Below, piece by piece: positions 24,961-34,449 of a stretch of DNA of 64,000 nt. How positions within the stretch are numbered: position 1 is the stretch's first letter; each line of letters begins with the position of its first letter. The stretch is from contig JAFADG010000016.1 of the NCBI GenBank assembly GCA_023425025.1, forward strand, positions 157,024-221,023, given 5' to 3'. The notes under the pieces are model-generated. The model did not search any database. It had not been told where the DNA came from and saw only the letters and a program-made list of their open reading frames with translations. Source of the DNA: Bacillota bacterium (GTDB lineage Bacteria > Bacillota > Clostridia > Christensenellales > Aristaeellaceae). The translations under genes were made by a program, and so were the position numbers.

Positions 24961-26175
24961 ATGGCGCTTACGATTACCGATATCCGGGCCATTGTCACGG
25001 CACCCCAGAACATACCCCTGGTAGTAGTCAAGGTGGAAACCAGCGAGCCGGGTCTGTATGGCCTTGGCTGCGCGACCTTTACCCAGCGTTTTTTGACGGT
25101 CGCCTATGAAGTTGAGCATTATATCAAGCCCCTGCTGGTGGGCAAGGATGCCAATCGTATTGAAGATATCTGGCAGATGGCCATGGTCTCGGCCTACTGG
25201 CGCAACGGGCCCATTCAAAACGCGGCTATATCCGGCGTGGACATGGCTTTGTGGGACATCAAGGGCAAGCAGGCCGGGCTGCCCCTGTACGAGTTGTTTG
25301 GAGGCAAGGTGCGGGAAGCCGCCCGCGTATACCGTCATGCCGACGGCAAAACGCTGGAGGAGATTGGCGACCGGGTGCAGGCCTTCATGGAAAAGGGCGT
25401 GCAGGTTGTAAGGCTGCAGCATGGCGGCTACGGCGGGAATACCGGCGGCATACAGCCCCTGTCTGGCCTGCGGCCGGACGGCGCCTGCCACGGCGCGTAT
25501 TACGACCCGCTGCAGTACCAGTTGTCCGTTACCAAGCTGTTTGACTACATGCGCAGCCGTTTCGGCTTCGGCGTGGAGTTCTGTCACGACGTGCATGAGC
25601 ATCTGGAGCCAGTGGAATCCATCCGCCTGGCCAGGGAGGTGGAGCCCTACCGTCTGTTCTTCTATGAGGATTCCCTGGCGCCGGAGCAGGGCGAGTGGTT
25701 CGAAATCATGCGCAAGCAGACCCATACGCCCATCGCCATGGGCGAACTGTTTGTGAACCCCAGGGAGTGGACGCCGCTGATTGCGAACAAGCTTATCGAC
25801 TTCATCCGCTGCCATATCAGCCAGATCGGCGGCATCACCCCCGCCCGCAAGCTGGGTATCTTCTGCGAGGCTTTCAGTGTGCGCACCGCCTGGCACGGGC
25901 CGGGGGATGTGTCGCCGGTGGGTCATGCCGCCAACATCCATTTGGATGTGTCCAGCTGGAACTTTGGCATACAGGAATGGTCCGGCTTCACCCAGGCCAG
26001 CCTGGATGTATTCCCCGGCTGCCCGGAGCTTCGGGGCGGGTATGTATACCCCAATGACAAGCCGGGCCTGGGCATTGATATCGATGAAAAGCTGGCTGCC
26101 AAATTTCCCTGCGACGAAAGCCTGCCTACCTGGACCAATTGCCGCCGCCCTGACGGAACGCTGGGCCGGCCATAA
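24961..26175 (+). CDS. RspA/mannonate-dehydratase-like enolase-superfamily enzyme
   Basis: A 404-residue member of the mandelate racemase/enolase superfamily, ManD (RspA) branch. Metal ligands and catalytic residues are visible in FCHDVHEHLEP, FFYEDSLAPE and IAMGELFVNP, then ISQIGGITPARKL and AWHGPGDVSPVGHAANIHLD. Such enzymes dehydrate D-mannonate (or slowly D-gluconate) to 2-keto-3-deoxygluconate. GAGGTGG precedes the ATG. The gene stands alone between the AraC remnant and a terminator. A shared operator points to coregulation with the GH3/GH38 locus 10 kb away. Some ManD members are inefficient catalysts, so the true substrate may differ. Confidence 0.85.
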   Translation: MALTITDIRAIVTAPQNIPLVVVKVETSEPGLYGLGCATFTQRFLTVAYEVEHYIKPLLVGKDANRIEDIWQMAMVSAYWRNGPIQNAAISGVDMALWDIKGKQAGLPLYELFGGKVREAARVYRHADGKTLEEIGDRVQAFMEKGVQVVRLQHGGYGGNTGGIQPLSGLRPDGACHGAYYDPLQYQLSVTKLFDYMRSRFGFGVEFCHDVHEHLEPVESIRLAREVEPYRLFFYEDSLAPEQGEWFEIMRKQTHTPIAMGELFVNPREWTPLIANKLIDFIRCHISQIGGITPARKLGIFCEAFSVRTAWHGPGDVSPVGHAANIHLDVSSWNFGIQEWSGFTQASLDVFPGCPELRGGYVYPNDKPGLGIDIDEKLAAKFPCDESLPTWTNCRRPDGTLGRP

Positions 26176-26200
26176 TTACAATAAAGAAACGACCCATAAG

Positions 26201-26234
26201 AAAACCCTGGCAGCTCGAAAACTGCCGGGGTTTT
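26201..26234. terminator. Bidirectional terminator between rspA-like gene and secF
   Basis: AAAACCCTGGCAG (26201-26213) and CTGCCGGGGTTTT (26222-26234) form a 13-bp stem with one G-T pair. A-tract and T-tract flanks on both sides suit termination of the plus-strand gene at 26175 and the minus-strand secF at 26250. Confidence 0.9.
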
Positions 26235-26249
26235 GCGTATCATTCCTTG

Positions 26250-27173
26250 TTACGCGGTGCGAGCCTGCTTGTCACGCTGATGGCGCTTCCACATCGCCCA
26301 CAGGGGACCGGCGATACAGACGGTGGAATAGCAGCCGCTGATGGAACCGATGGCCATGGGCAGGGCGAAGCTCTTGATGGAATCGATGCCGTTGGCGAAG
26401 GCGAAGACATACACCAGCGCAATGCTGACGAAAACGGCCAGGTTGGTGTTTATGGAGCGGGTCAGGGACTGGGTGATGGACTTGTTGACCAGCGTTTCCA
26501 CAGGCATATCCTTGTCCAGCCGGGCATTTTCACGGATGCGGTCATAGATAACGATGGTGTCGTTGATGGAGTAGCCGATGATCGTCAAGGCCACGGCGAC
26601 AAAGGAGTCGCCGATGGGGATCTTGAAGAGCACGCAGGTGAAGAACACCACCAGCAGGTCGTGGAACAGGGCAACCAGCGCCATCACGCCGGCGGAGAGG
26701 CCGGAGATCTTGCGGAAACGGGACCATACGTACAGCACGATCATAAGGGAGGACAAACCGATGGCGATCATGCCGTTGGTCAGGAACTTATGGCCGAAGA
26801 AGGGTTCTACCATCGAAGATTCGGCCGCTGTCAGGCTGTTGTCGGGGAATTCTGCCTGCAGGGATTCATCCAAATCCTGCTTTTCGTTGGCGTCCAAGCC
26901 GTATTCGCCGGCCAGGTTGAGAATCAGGTACGTGTTCTTGGAAGCCAGGTCCTGGGTGCTCTGTGCCTGCACCAGGCGGCCCAGCTTCTCGGAAACGAAA
27001 TCGCCTGCATGCTCCGCGTCCAGCGTGCCGGTGTATTGGTACTTGAGGATCGCGCCGCCTTTAAACTGGATATCCAGTTGCACGCCGTTGAAAATCATGC
27101 CGATGATGCCGGCCAGGATGATCAGGGCAGAAATGGTGAAATAGACGTAGCGTTTTTCAAAAAAACGGATCAT
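26250..27173 (-). CDS. secF: Protein translocase subunit SecF
   Basis: A 307-residue membrane protein with six helices and the SecF signature. DIQFKGGAILKYQYTG lies in the first periplasmic domain, and GYSINDTIVIYDRIREN and TRSINTNLAVFVSIALVYVF in the later helices. SecDF uses the proton gradient to help pull proteins across the membrane after SecA action. It overlaps secD by 4 bp. Confidence 0.95.
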   Translation of the reverse strand: MIRFFEKRYVYFTISALIILAGIIGMIFNGVQLDIQFKGGAILKYQYTGTLDAEHAGDFVSEKLGRLVQAQSTQDLASKNTYLILNLAGEYGLDANEKQDLDESLQAEFPDNSLTAAESSMVEPFFGHKFLTNGMIAIGLSSLMIVLYVWSRFRKISGLSAGVMALVALFHDLLVVFFTCVLFKIPIGDSFVAVALTIIGYSINDTIVIYDRIRENARLDKDMPVETLVNKSITQSLTRSINTNLAVFVSIALVYVFAFANGIDSIKSFALPMAIGSISGCYSTVCIAGPLWAMWKRHQRDKQARTA

Positions 27174-28447
27174 ACGTTTGCCCTCACTTTCTGATAGAAT
27201 CCAGGCTTACGCAGAGCCTTGAACCTGCTCAGGGACCTGATCATCAGCCGGGAGGCTGTCACGCCGGCTACGAAGTTCAAAATAACGCCGGTGAGCAGGG
27301 AGTAGGCGAAGGACAAAAGCGAACCGGAACCGAAGATCATCAGGATGATGGCCACGATCATAACGGTGATGTTGCCGTCAAACACGGAGGAGAAGGCTTG
27401 CTTGAAGCCCAGAGCGATGGCCGAATCCAGGGACCTGCCTTCGCGCAGCTCCTCGCGGATGCGCTCGGAAATGATGACGTTGGCGTCCACGCCCATGCCG
27501 ATGGACAGAATAACCGCGGCGATACCGGGCAGCGTCAAGGTAATCTGGGGAATGGACAGCGCCAGCAGCTGGCCGGACACCTGCATGAGCAGCGCCAGGC
27601 AGGCTACAAACCCGGGCAGCCTGTAATAGGCGATCAGGAAAATGCAAATCACGGCAAACGCTGTAATGCCGGCCTTCACCATCACATCCAGGGCTCCCTG
27701 GCCCAGGGTGGCGCTGATGGTGGAGTGGTTGCGGGAAATCAGCGAGAAGGGCAGCGCGCCGGCCTGGATTTTTGTGGCCAGAGACAATGCTTCCTCGCCG
27801 GTGCCGATCTTGTTGATCACGGCCTCGCCGTTGGGGATGACTTCCTCCACGATGGGGTGGGAGATCAGGCGGTCATCCATAAATATACGGATTTCCTTGC
27901 CCACCAGCCTGGCGGTGGCATCAGCAAAAAGCTTCTTGCCTTCATCGTTAAAGACCAGGGAAACCATATAGCCGTTTAGGCTTGACGAATCGTACCTTGC
28001 CGCGCTCTGCAAAACATGGGATCCGTCCAGGATCACGTTGCCGTCCGGGTCAACAAAGGTCAGCTTCGCTGTTTCGCCAAGCTCGGCAATGGCCTTGTCG
28101 GGGTCAAAGTCCGTTTCGTCGGATTTCCAGGGGAAACGCACGATAATGTAGCCGTTCTGCTTGTCCACCGTGACATCGCGGTCCAGAATGTTCAAGCCGT
28201 CCAAACGGTTTTCGATGGTGGCGCGGGCAGCCTCCAGTTCATCGCCGGTGGGCACCTTGTCCACATCCTTGGGCTCGAAAACGGCGTCAACGCCGCCGCG
28301 GATATCGATGCCAAAACGCATATTGGCCGCGCCGGGCAGGGTAATCGTCCTGTCTCCCATGGGAATCGTGAGACCAAACAAGGCCACAAAGGACATTGCC
28401 AGGATGATTGCGGCCACGATAAAGAAGGTCTGTTTTTTCGCCTTCAT
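27170..28447 (-). CDS. secD: Protein translocase subunit SecD
   Basis: A 425-residue protein with the SecD hallmarks: FGIDIRGGVDAVFEP near the N-terminus, an extracellular P1 region, GALPFSLISRNHSTISATLGQGA, then GIAAVILSIGMGVDANVIISERIREE in the helix bundle. The P1 domain is shorter than in Escherichia coli, as is usual in Clostridia. It is cotranscribed with secF and probably with the small membrane protein upstream, 78 bp away. Confidence 0.95.
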   Translation of the reverse strand: MKAKKQTFFIVAAIILAMSFVALFGLTIPMGDRTITLPGAANMRFGIDIRGGVDAVFEPKDVDKVPTGDELEAARATIENRLDGLNILDRDVTVDKQNGYIIVRFPWKSDETDFDPDKAIAELGETAKLTFVDPDGNVILDGSHVLQSAARYDSSSLNGYMVSLVFNDEGKKLFADATARLVGKEIRIFMDDRLISHPIVEEVIPNGEAVINKIGTGEEALSLATKIQAGALPFSLISRNHSTISATLGQGALDVMVKAGITAFAVICIFLIAYYRLPGFVACLALLMQVSGQLLALSIPQITLTLPGIAAVILSIGMGVDANVIISERIREELREGRSLDSAIALGFKQAFSSVFDGNITVMIVAIILMIFGSGSLLSFAYSLLTGVILNFVAGVTASRLMIRSLSRFKALRKPGFYQKVRANV

Positions 28448-28525
28448 ACAATCTCCCTTTCTATACGGCTTGCTTGCCGCGGATGATGTTGCTCCGGTAA
28501 TAGGTGCCCGTGGGGCGCTGCAGCC

Positions 28526-28915
28526 TTACGCAGCGGCGGCCGCCGGCGGGGCGTGGCTGCCCAGAGGAAGCACACGCGCGCGATAGGGTATGCGGCGCGA
28601 TTTGACAAAAAGCCGCTTGTGCCTGCCGGAAAGAAACCTGAACAGAGCTGTGAATATCAGGCCCAGCGCGCAATACCAGGGCAGCCGGCCGCCTGATCCT
28701 CTGCGAAGCAAAGCGGCCTGGGGATCTCCCTCAAGCAGCAGCAGCAAAGTTTCCCAACCGCAAAAAATCCGGTCGCGATCAACCGGATCCGCCAGGGAGG
28801 CCTGCGTCTGCTCCCCTTGCGCCTTGGCCGGCGTCAAAGGGGATATGGGCACGACGCCAGGCTCCCAAGCCATAAGGATCGCCGCGGTGAGAACCGAAAT
28901 GGCGCAGCGCTGCAT
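28526..28915 (-). CDS. Small protein of unknown function with one internal membrane helix
   Basis: A 129-residue product that I do not recognise. It has a signal-like N-terminus (MQRCAISVLTAAILMAW), a soluble middle stretch, a likely helix WYCALGLIFTALFRFL and a basic region RHKRLFVKSRRIPYRARV, ending in an Ala/Pro tail. A well-formed minus-strand promoter lies about 40 bp upstream, and the gene leads into secD-secF. Coding status is supported by promoter and position only; an alternative is a spurious frame in a leader region. Confidence 0.5.
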   Translation of the reverse strand: MQRCAISVLTAAILMAWEPGVVPISPLTPAKAQGEQTQASLADPVDRDRIFCGWETLLLLLEGDPQAALLRRGSGGRLPWYCALGLIFTALFRFLSGRHKRLFVKSRRIPYRARVLPLGSHAPPAAAAA

Positions 28916-28954
28916 GTAGGCTTGTCGCTCCCGTTCATTGCTTGTACTTCAAGC

Positions 28955-28991
28955 AGTATAGGACACAGGTGTATAAAAGTCAACCACCTGT
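28955..28991 (-). promoter_or_regulatory. Promoter of the secDF cluster with flanking inverted repeat
   Basis: On the minus strand TTGACT (28978-28983) and TATACT (28955-28960) are 17 bp apart. Perfect 7-bp arms ACAGGTG (28965-28971) and CACCTGT (28985-28991) bracket the -35 element, as an operator might. Confidence 0.7.
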
Positions 28992-29040
28992 ACAAATTGC
29001 CATACATAAGCGCAAAAGTGTAAAGGTTTTGTGATTTTTT

Positions 29041-31662
29041 TTATAGGGTGACGGTTTGAAAAAGGCGTATGTCCTCGCTGGACGCGCCGGCCATGATCAC
29101 GAACTCGCCCGGCTCCACCACCCATTGAAGCTTTTTGTTCAGCAGCTTGAAATCGTCAAAGCCAAGGCTGAAATGCACTGTCTTATCTTCGCCGGGCGCA
29201 AGGCTTATGCGCTCAAAACCCCGCAAGAGCTTCAGGGGCGTTACAATGGAAGATTGTACGTCCCGCACATACAGCTGCACCACCTCGTCGCCCGCGCGCT
29301 CACCGGTGTTTTTTACCCGGACACTGACGCTGACATTGCAGCCTGCGCCCGTTTTTGCGGCCTTCAAATCGCTGTAGGCAAAAGTGGTGTAGCTCAGGCC
29401 ATGGCCAAAGGGGTACAGCGCATCCCGCCTGCCCTCCAGATATTCGGTGCTGGCCCCGGGCAGCCGGGAATAATAGCAGGGCAGCGTGCCCACGCTGCGG
29501 GGGAAGCTGACGGGCAGCCGGCCGGCGGGGTTTTCGCGGCCTGTCAGCAGGTTCGCGATGGCTTTTGCGCCCAGTTCCCCGCCAAAGAAGGGCACCAGTA
29601 TGGCGGGGATGGTTTTGCCTGCCTCGCCCAGATCCACGGGCTTGCCCACCTCCAGCACCAGTACCGTGGGCTTACAAAGGGCGGCCACCCGGTCCACCAG
29701 CTCCTTCTGCCTGCCGAACAGTATCAAATCGCTGCGGTCCATGCCTTCGCCGCTGGTGACCGTATCGTCGCCGCAGACCAGGACCACCAGGTCGGCCCTT
29801 TGGGCCAGGGAAATGGCCTTGTCCAGGCTGCCGCTGTCAAAGGGAGCCAGGCTGAAGGTGACATGGTTGCCGCTGACATCGCATATGAACTCGATGACAA
29901 AGGCATGCTCCGCGCCTTCCTCAAACGTGAAATCGCAGGCCGGCAGGGGTTGCTTGCTTTCGCCGGTGCTGTCAATGACCAGCCTGCCGTCCACCCACAC
30001 GCGCACGCTGTCGTCGGTGGTAAAGATCAGCTGCCCATCGAAGGAGCCCTGCCGTCCCACGGCCCTGGCTTGCACCTTAAAGGCGCCCTCCATGCGCACG
30101 CCGTAGCCCAGGAAGTGCAGGTCCCGGTGGGGCTTGGCCAGGATCCAGTTGAAATTTATTTCTCCGGCGGCGCCGCTGCCCACGGGAGGCTGCGCAAAGT
30201 CGCCGGTGGCGAAGTAGGTGAGCTTCACGCCATTTGCAAACCATCCGGAGGGCATCAGCGTCACATCCCTGGGGGAGATAGCGCAGCCGTCCTCCTGTAA
30301 AATCTCACAGCCGGGCAGCGCTTTTTGCAGCTCTTCACAGACAGAAGGCACCTGGTAGCCGTAGGGAACGGAAGCGTAGCTGCCGATGCGCTGGCGATTG
30401 GAGGAGGGGCCTAAAAGCGCAATGGTTTTGGGCGCTCCATCAATGGGCAGCAGGCTGTCCTCGTTTTTTAACAGCACGGCGGATTTGACGGCCGCCGTGT
30501 AGCTGAGTTCCCGGTGCTTTTCGCAGCGGGTGATGCTTTCGTGGGCGGTTTCGGATACATAGGGGTTTTCAAACAGGCCCAGGTCGAACTTGACCCGCAG
30601 CACCCGGCGTACGGCGTTGTCGATGGTTTCCACGGCGATGCGGCCTTCTTTGACAAGCTGCGTAAGGCCCTGCTGCCAGACTTCGTTGGGATAATCAAAG
30701 CCCTGCACGTGCAGCCCGCTGTTCACCGCCATCTCCATGCTGGAAAGATCGTCCGCGGTCATGAAATGGTTGGTCTTCAGCCGGTTTACCGCGCCAAAAT
30801 CGGCGCGCACATAGCCTTTCATTTCAAAGCGGTCGATCAGCACTTCCTTTAAATAATGCTCGGAAGCGATCACCGCCTCGCCGTCGATGCAGTTGTAGGA
30901 GGCCATGACGTTGTAGGCCCCGGCCTTTTTGATGCCGGCTTCAAACACGGGCAGGTAGCAGGTTTCCACCTCCCGCACGCCGGCCCTGGCCGGCCCGCAG
31001 TTGACGCCGCCTTCCGCGATGCCGTGCACGCAGTAGTGCTTGGGCTCGCAGACGATGCTGTCCGGCTTTGAAATATCATTGCCCTGCTCCCCGGTGATGA
31101 TGGCGTAGGCCATTTCGCCGGAAAGGTACGTATCCTCGCCGAAGGTTTCCTCCATGCGGCCCCAGCGGGGATCCCTTGCCACATCCAGGTTGGGCGCCAG
31201 AATCTCATGTATGCCAAGGCCCCTGGTTTCTGCCGCGATGGCCCGGCCCACCTTATAGGTCAGGCTCCGGTCAAAGGCCGCGCCAAGATTCAAAGGCATG
31301 GGAAAGACGGTTGCCCCGGGGTAGGAAAGGCCGTGCAGCGCTTCGCCGGTAAATATGCAGGGAATGCCCAGGCGGGTGTTTTCCACAAAGTATTTTTGCA
31401 GCTTGTTGAGTACCGCGGGCACGGAGTACACGTCATGGACAAAGCCCATGCCCCGCCGGCCGATGGCCGCATCCACCTTATCCCAATAAAAATCGGAGGT
31501 GGGGTCCACCGCGCAAAAGTGGGCGGGATGCACTTTGGTGGCCAGCTCCACGCCGCGGATCATATCCATTTGCGCCACTTTTTCTTCCAGCGTCATTCTG
31601 GATAACAAATCTTCTATTCTTTCCTGAACGGGCAGGTTTTTTTGACGGTAAGGCTCTTGCAC
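29041..31662 (-). CDS. Glycoside hydrolase family 3 with inserted PA14-like domain
   Basis: An 873-residue cytoplasmic beta-glycosidase without signal peptide. The GH3 N-terminal barrel shows GIPCIFTGEALHGL, the EPKHYCVHG Lys-His motif and YVRADFGAVNRL, with the likely nucleophile Asp. The second domain is interrupted by a PA14-like carbohydrate-binding insert (FTTDDSVRVWVDGRLVIDS). A fibronectin-III-like C-terminus contains GERAGDEVVQLYV. GTG at 31662 is chosen because GGAGG lies 7 bp before it. It ends the importer operon. Beta-glucosidase, xylosidase or N-acetylglucosaminidase activity cannot be told apart by reading. Confidence 0.9.
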   Translation of the reverse strand: MQEPYRQKNLPVQERIEDLLSRMTLEEKVAQMDMIRGVELATKVHPAHFCAVDPTSDFYWDKVDAAIGRRGMGFVHDVYSVPAVLNKLQKYFVENTRLGIPCIFTGEALHGLSYPGATVFPMPLNLGAAFDRSLTYKVGRAIAAETRGLGIHEILAPNLDVARDPRWGRMEETFGEDTYLSGEMAYAIITGEQGNDISKPDSIVCEPKHYCVHGIAEGGVNCGPARAGVREVETCYLPVFEAGIKKAGAYNVMASYNCIDGEAVIASEHYLKEVLIDRFEMKGYVRADFGAVNRLKTNHFMTADDLSSMEMAVNSGLHVQGFDYPNEVWQQGLTQLVKEGRIAVETIDNAVRRVLRVKFDLGLFENPYVSETAHESITRCEKHRELSYTAAVKSAVLLKNEDSLLPIDGAPKTIALLGPSSNRQRIGSYASVPYGYQVPSVCEELQKALPGCEILQEDGCAISPRDVTLMPSGWFANGVKLTYFATGDFAQPPVGSGAAGEINFNWILAKPHRDLHFLGYGVRMEGAFKVQARAVGRQGSFDGQLIFTTDDSVRVWVDGRLVIDSTGESKQPLPACDFTFEEGAEHAFVIEFICDVSGNHVTFSLAPFDSGSLDKAISLAQRADLVVLVCGDDTVTSGEGMDRSDLILFGRQKELVDRVAALCKPTVLVLEVGKPVDLGEAGKTIPAILVPFFGGELGAKAIANLLTGRENPAGRLPVSFPRSVGTLPCYYSRLPGASTEYLEGRRDALYPFGHGLSYTTFAYSDLKAAKTGAGCNVSVSVRVKNTGERAGDEVVQLYVRDVQSSIVTPLKLLRGFERISLAPGEDKTVHFSLGFDDFKLLNKKLQWVVEPGEFVIMAGASSEDIRLFQTVTL

Positions 31663-31982
31663 GGTAATTCCTCCGTATTGCATCATTTTAAACAGGCAAT
31701 ACCGGCGCTGATGACCAGCGCCGGTATACAGACCAACAAAATGTCTGACAAGCTTCCGGGGATGCATGGAAGGGGTGGAACCACTTCCATTGTAATCGTG
31801 TCACCCGGCTCTGCCGGGTGCGCGGGGCGCTTGCGCAGCAAGCATTCCTTACACGATTTTCTGGCTGTAAGCCGTGCATCGGCCAAGCAGAGCGCAGGAC
31901 GAGGCAGGGATTACAAGAAAATCGTGCAAATCGTGAGAAGCCGGCCAAACGCTTTGCGTTTGGCCGGTGTCTCACGAAAGGA
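31663..31982 (-). other. Hairpin-dense intercistronic region
   Basis: These 320 bp between the binding protein and GH3 genes hold no credible gene but several inverted repeats. They are CGTGAG/CTCACG enclosing CCGGCCAAACGC/GCGTTTGGCCGG (31932-31976), CACCCGGC/GCCGGGTG (31802-31820) and ATACCGGCGCTG/CAGCGCCGGTAT (31699-31727). A longer-range pair around 31852 and 31910 matches CACGATTTTCT. The first probably protects or terminates the binding-protein mRNA so that GH3 is made at a lower level. Confidence 0.6.
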
Positions 31983-33458
31983 TCACTTTCCCAGGAACGC
32001 GTCCACCTGCGCCTGGGCGGCGGCCAGGATCACATCCAGGCCGGCGGCCTTCTGCTGGTCGATCAGGCTCTGCACGGCGGCAGCGGCGTCACCGGCCAGG
32101 CCTACTTCGATGATCTTGTTCATATCGCCGTGGATCTGATCGCGCTGGGCGGCTTCGATGGAGACGTCGGTCTTGTCAAAGCTGAAGGAGGCGAATGGGG
32201 AGTTGACGTTGTTGGGGTTGGACATGGCGAAATTGGCTTCCTCAGTCCAGAATCCGGGGCCATAGGAGAAGTCGGGGCGCATGAATTGGGGTTTCCAGTA
32301 AGCCCAGCGGCCGCCCCACTCCATGTAGTTGGAGTTGGCGCCGTTCATGCCTTCGGGGAACACGGCGGCTTCGCCATCCAGCACATAGGTCGTGCCCAGG
32401 ATGCCGTAATGGAACATATCATAGAGTTCCTTGTCGGTCTGCAGAAGGTTCATGAACATGAGGGTGCGCTCAGGGTTTTCGCTGGTCTCGGGGATGGCGG
32501 CCACGTTGGCCAGGGGGGTGCGGTTGGCGGAGAGGCCTTCGGGATAGAGCACGCTGAAGTCCCAACGGGAGCCTTCTTCCACCCAGGCGCGGTTCTGACG
32601 GGCGAACTCGTGGGTGCCCCACTTGGAAATGAGCTTGCCCTGGTCGATCAAGGCGTTGTGATCGGTCTTGTCGGTGAGAACGTCCTTCCAGATGATGCCT
32701 TCGTCCTGCCACTTCTTGGCCCAGGTGGCGAACTCCAGATAAGCGGCGGTCTGCTCCAGGGGCTGTACCTTGTACTCGGGATCGGTAAGGTCCACAACCA
32801 GGGAGTTGCCGATGTCCACCAGGTTGTTCTTGATCAGGCAGGCATCCAAAGAAGCGGCTTCCAGGATGTACCTGTCGGGATAGGCTTCCTTGAGCTTGTG
32901 CGCCAGAACGTCCACATCCTCAAACGTCTTGATGGAGTCGGGTTCAACGGTGATTCCCTTGGCTTCGGCCAGGTCGCCGCGCCACTGGTAGTGGGTGCGG
33001 TTGTTCATGACCATGGTCCAGGGCAGGGCCACGATCTTGCCCTTGTAGGTGGCGGCGGTCAGGGCGCCGCTCTCCTGATAGGCGGCATACAGGTCGGGGG
33101 CGAACTTGGGCAGCAGGTCGGTCAGATCCAGATAGGCGTCCATGGCGGTCATCTGGTAGTAGCCCAGCCAGTTGCCTTCAAAGTTCATGTCCCAGGCATC
33201 GCCTGCGGCGGCCTTCACCAGCAGCTTCTGCTTATAATCGTCGCCGGCGATGAACTGCACGTCGAAGTCGGCGTTCAGCACGTCGCGGTACTTGTCGGCG
33301 ATGGCTTTGAAAACGTTGTCCGTCTCGGATTTCTTGTCGCCGAAGAAGATAAAGTGCAGCGTTACGGGCTCCAGTTTGCTTTGCGCGGAGGCAAACGTGA
33401 GGGGTACCAGCGCGATGACCATCATCAGCACCAGCACAAGGGAAACGAGCTTCTTCAT
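31983..33458 (-). CDS. Extracellular sugar-binding protein of ABC importer
   Basis: A 491-residue CUT1-type binding protein. Its Sec signal (MKKLVSLVLVLMMVIALVPL, cleavage after FASA) has no lipobox cysteine. The mature part begins with VTLHFIFFGDKKSETDNVF and contains the LPWTMVMNNRTHYQWRGDL segment typical of LipO-like proteins. AGGAGG precedes the ATG. Downstream hairpins probably raise its level relative to GH3. Upstream genes encode its two permeases. The ligand is probably a beta-linked or mannose-containing oligosaccharide, judging by GH3 and GH38 nearby; this is inference. Confidence 0.88.
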   Translation of the reverse strand: MKKLVSLVLVLMMVIALVPLTFASAQSKLEPVTLHFIFFGDKKSETDNVFKAIADKYRDVLNADFDVQFIAGDDYKQKLLVKAAAGDAWDMNFEGNWLGYYQMTAMDAYLDLTDLLPKFAPDLYAAYQESGALTAATYKGKIVALPWTMVMNNRTHYQWRGDLAEAKGITVEPDSIKTFEDVDVLAHKLKEAYPDRYILEAASLDACLIKNNLVDIGNSLVVDLTDPEYKVQPLEQTAAYLEFATWAKKWQDEGIIWKDVLTDKTDHNALIDQGKLISKWGTHEFARQNRAWVEEGSRWDFSVLYPEGLSANRTPLANVAAIPETSENPERTLMFMNLLQTDKELYDMFHYGILGTTYVLDGEAAVFPEGMNGANSNYMEWGGRWAYWKPQFMRPDFSYGPGFWTEEANFAMSNPNNVNSPFASFSFDKTDVSIEAAQRDQIHGDMNKIIEVGLAGDAAAAVQSLIDQQKAAGLDVILAAAQAQVDAFLGK

Positions 33459-33519
33459 GGGGCTTCCTCCTTTTTATATTCGCCGCTGTGCGGCAAAAAT
33501 TGATCGAATGGGGCAAACC

Positions 33520-34434
33520 TCAGCCCTTGACCGCGCCGATCATGATGCCCTTGACAAAATACCGCTGCACAAAGGGGTACAGGAACATGATGGGACCGGT
33601 GGTGATGATGACCAGCGCCATGCGCACCGCGTCGCTGGGGATGGAGGCCAGCAACTGCTGCACCTGGGGCGAGGATTCCATGGTCTGCAGAAACTGGATG
33701 TTGGAAATGATGGTGCGAAGCAGCATTTGCAGGGGCTGCAGCTCGCTGCGCTCGATGAGCATAAGGCCCAGCCACCAGTCGTTCCAATAGCCCAGCGCCG
33801 TGAACAGCGTGACCGTGGCCAGCACCGGCGTGGCCAGGCGCAGGTAGATTTTGCGGAAGATCAAAAAGTCGGATGCGCCGTCGATCCTGGCGGATTCGTA
33901 CAGCTCTTCGGGAATGGCGTTGAAGTAATTGCGGATCAAAAACACGTACCAGGGGCTGGCCATCATGGGCACGATCATGGCCCAGATGTTGTTTTGCAGG
34001 TGCAAATAGCGGGTGCAGATGATGTACCAGGGCACCATGCCGCCGTTGAACAGCATCGTAAAGAGCACGTAAAAGTTCAGCACCCGGCGGAACTTCATTT
34101 GCTTTCTGGCCAGCACATAGCCCATCATGCTGTTGACCATCAGCGACAGGAACGTGCCGGCGACAGTAACGAACAGCGTTACCTTGTATCCGTTCACGAT
34201 GGCAGTGGAGTTGACAAACAGCGTTTCATAAGCGGCGAAGGTGGGGTCTCTTGGGATCAGGCGGAAGCCGTACAGCGCGGCTTCGCCCCGGCTGGTCAGG
34301 GAGCCGGAAATCACCATCAAAAATGGGTACAGGCAGGCGAAGGCGAACAGGCCCACGAACAGATATACCAGGATAAGCCCGAAGGACATGTTCTTTCTAT
34401 TTGATTTAATACGTTTTGTTTGTGCGCCAACCAT
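33520..34434 (-). CDS. Carbohydrate ABC transporter permease (YtcP/LplC-like)
   Basis: A 304-residue six-helix permease. The EAA loop reads ESARIDGASDFLIFRKIYLRL, and the C-terminus VKGIMIGAVKG matches the paralogue at 7.4 kb almost exactly. It is the second permease of the importer, 15 bp after the LplB-like gene. No ATPase gene lies nearby, so a shared MsmX-type ATPase is expected. Confidence 0.9.
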   Translation of the reverse strand: MVGAQTKRIKSNRKNMSFGLILVYLFVGLFAFACLYPFLMVISGSLTSRGEAALYGFRLIPRDPTFAAYETLFVNSTAIVNGYKVTLFVTVAGTFLSLMVNSMMGYVLARKQMKFRRVLNFYVLFTMLFNGGMVPWYIICTRYLHLQNNIWAMIVPMMASPWYVFLIRNYFNAIPEELYESARIDGASDFLIFRKIYLRLATPVLATVTLFTALGYWNDWWLGLMLIERSELQPLQMLLRTIISNIQFLQTMESSPQVQQLLASIPSDAVRMALVIITTGPIMFLYPFVQRYFVKGIMIGAVKG

Positions 34435-34449
34435 ATGTCCGCCCCCTTT

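Noticed and set aside
31818..33503. A 561-codon open frame on the plus strand, opposite the second binding-protein gene
   Set aside because: Same situation: Gly/His/Val-rich antisense frame, no ribosome site, no family resemblance.
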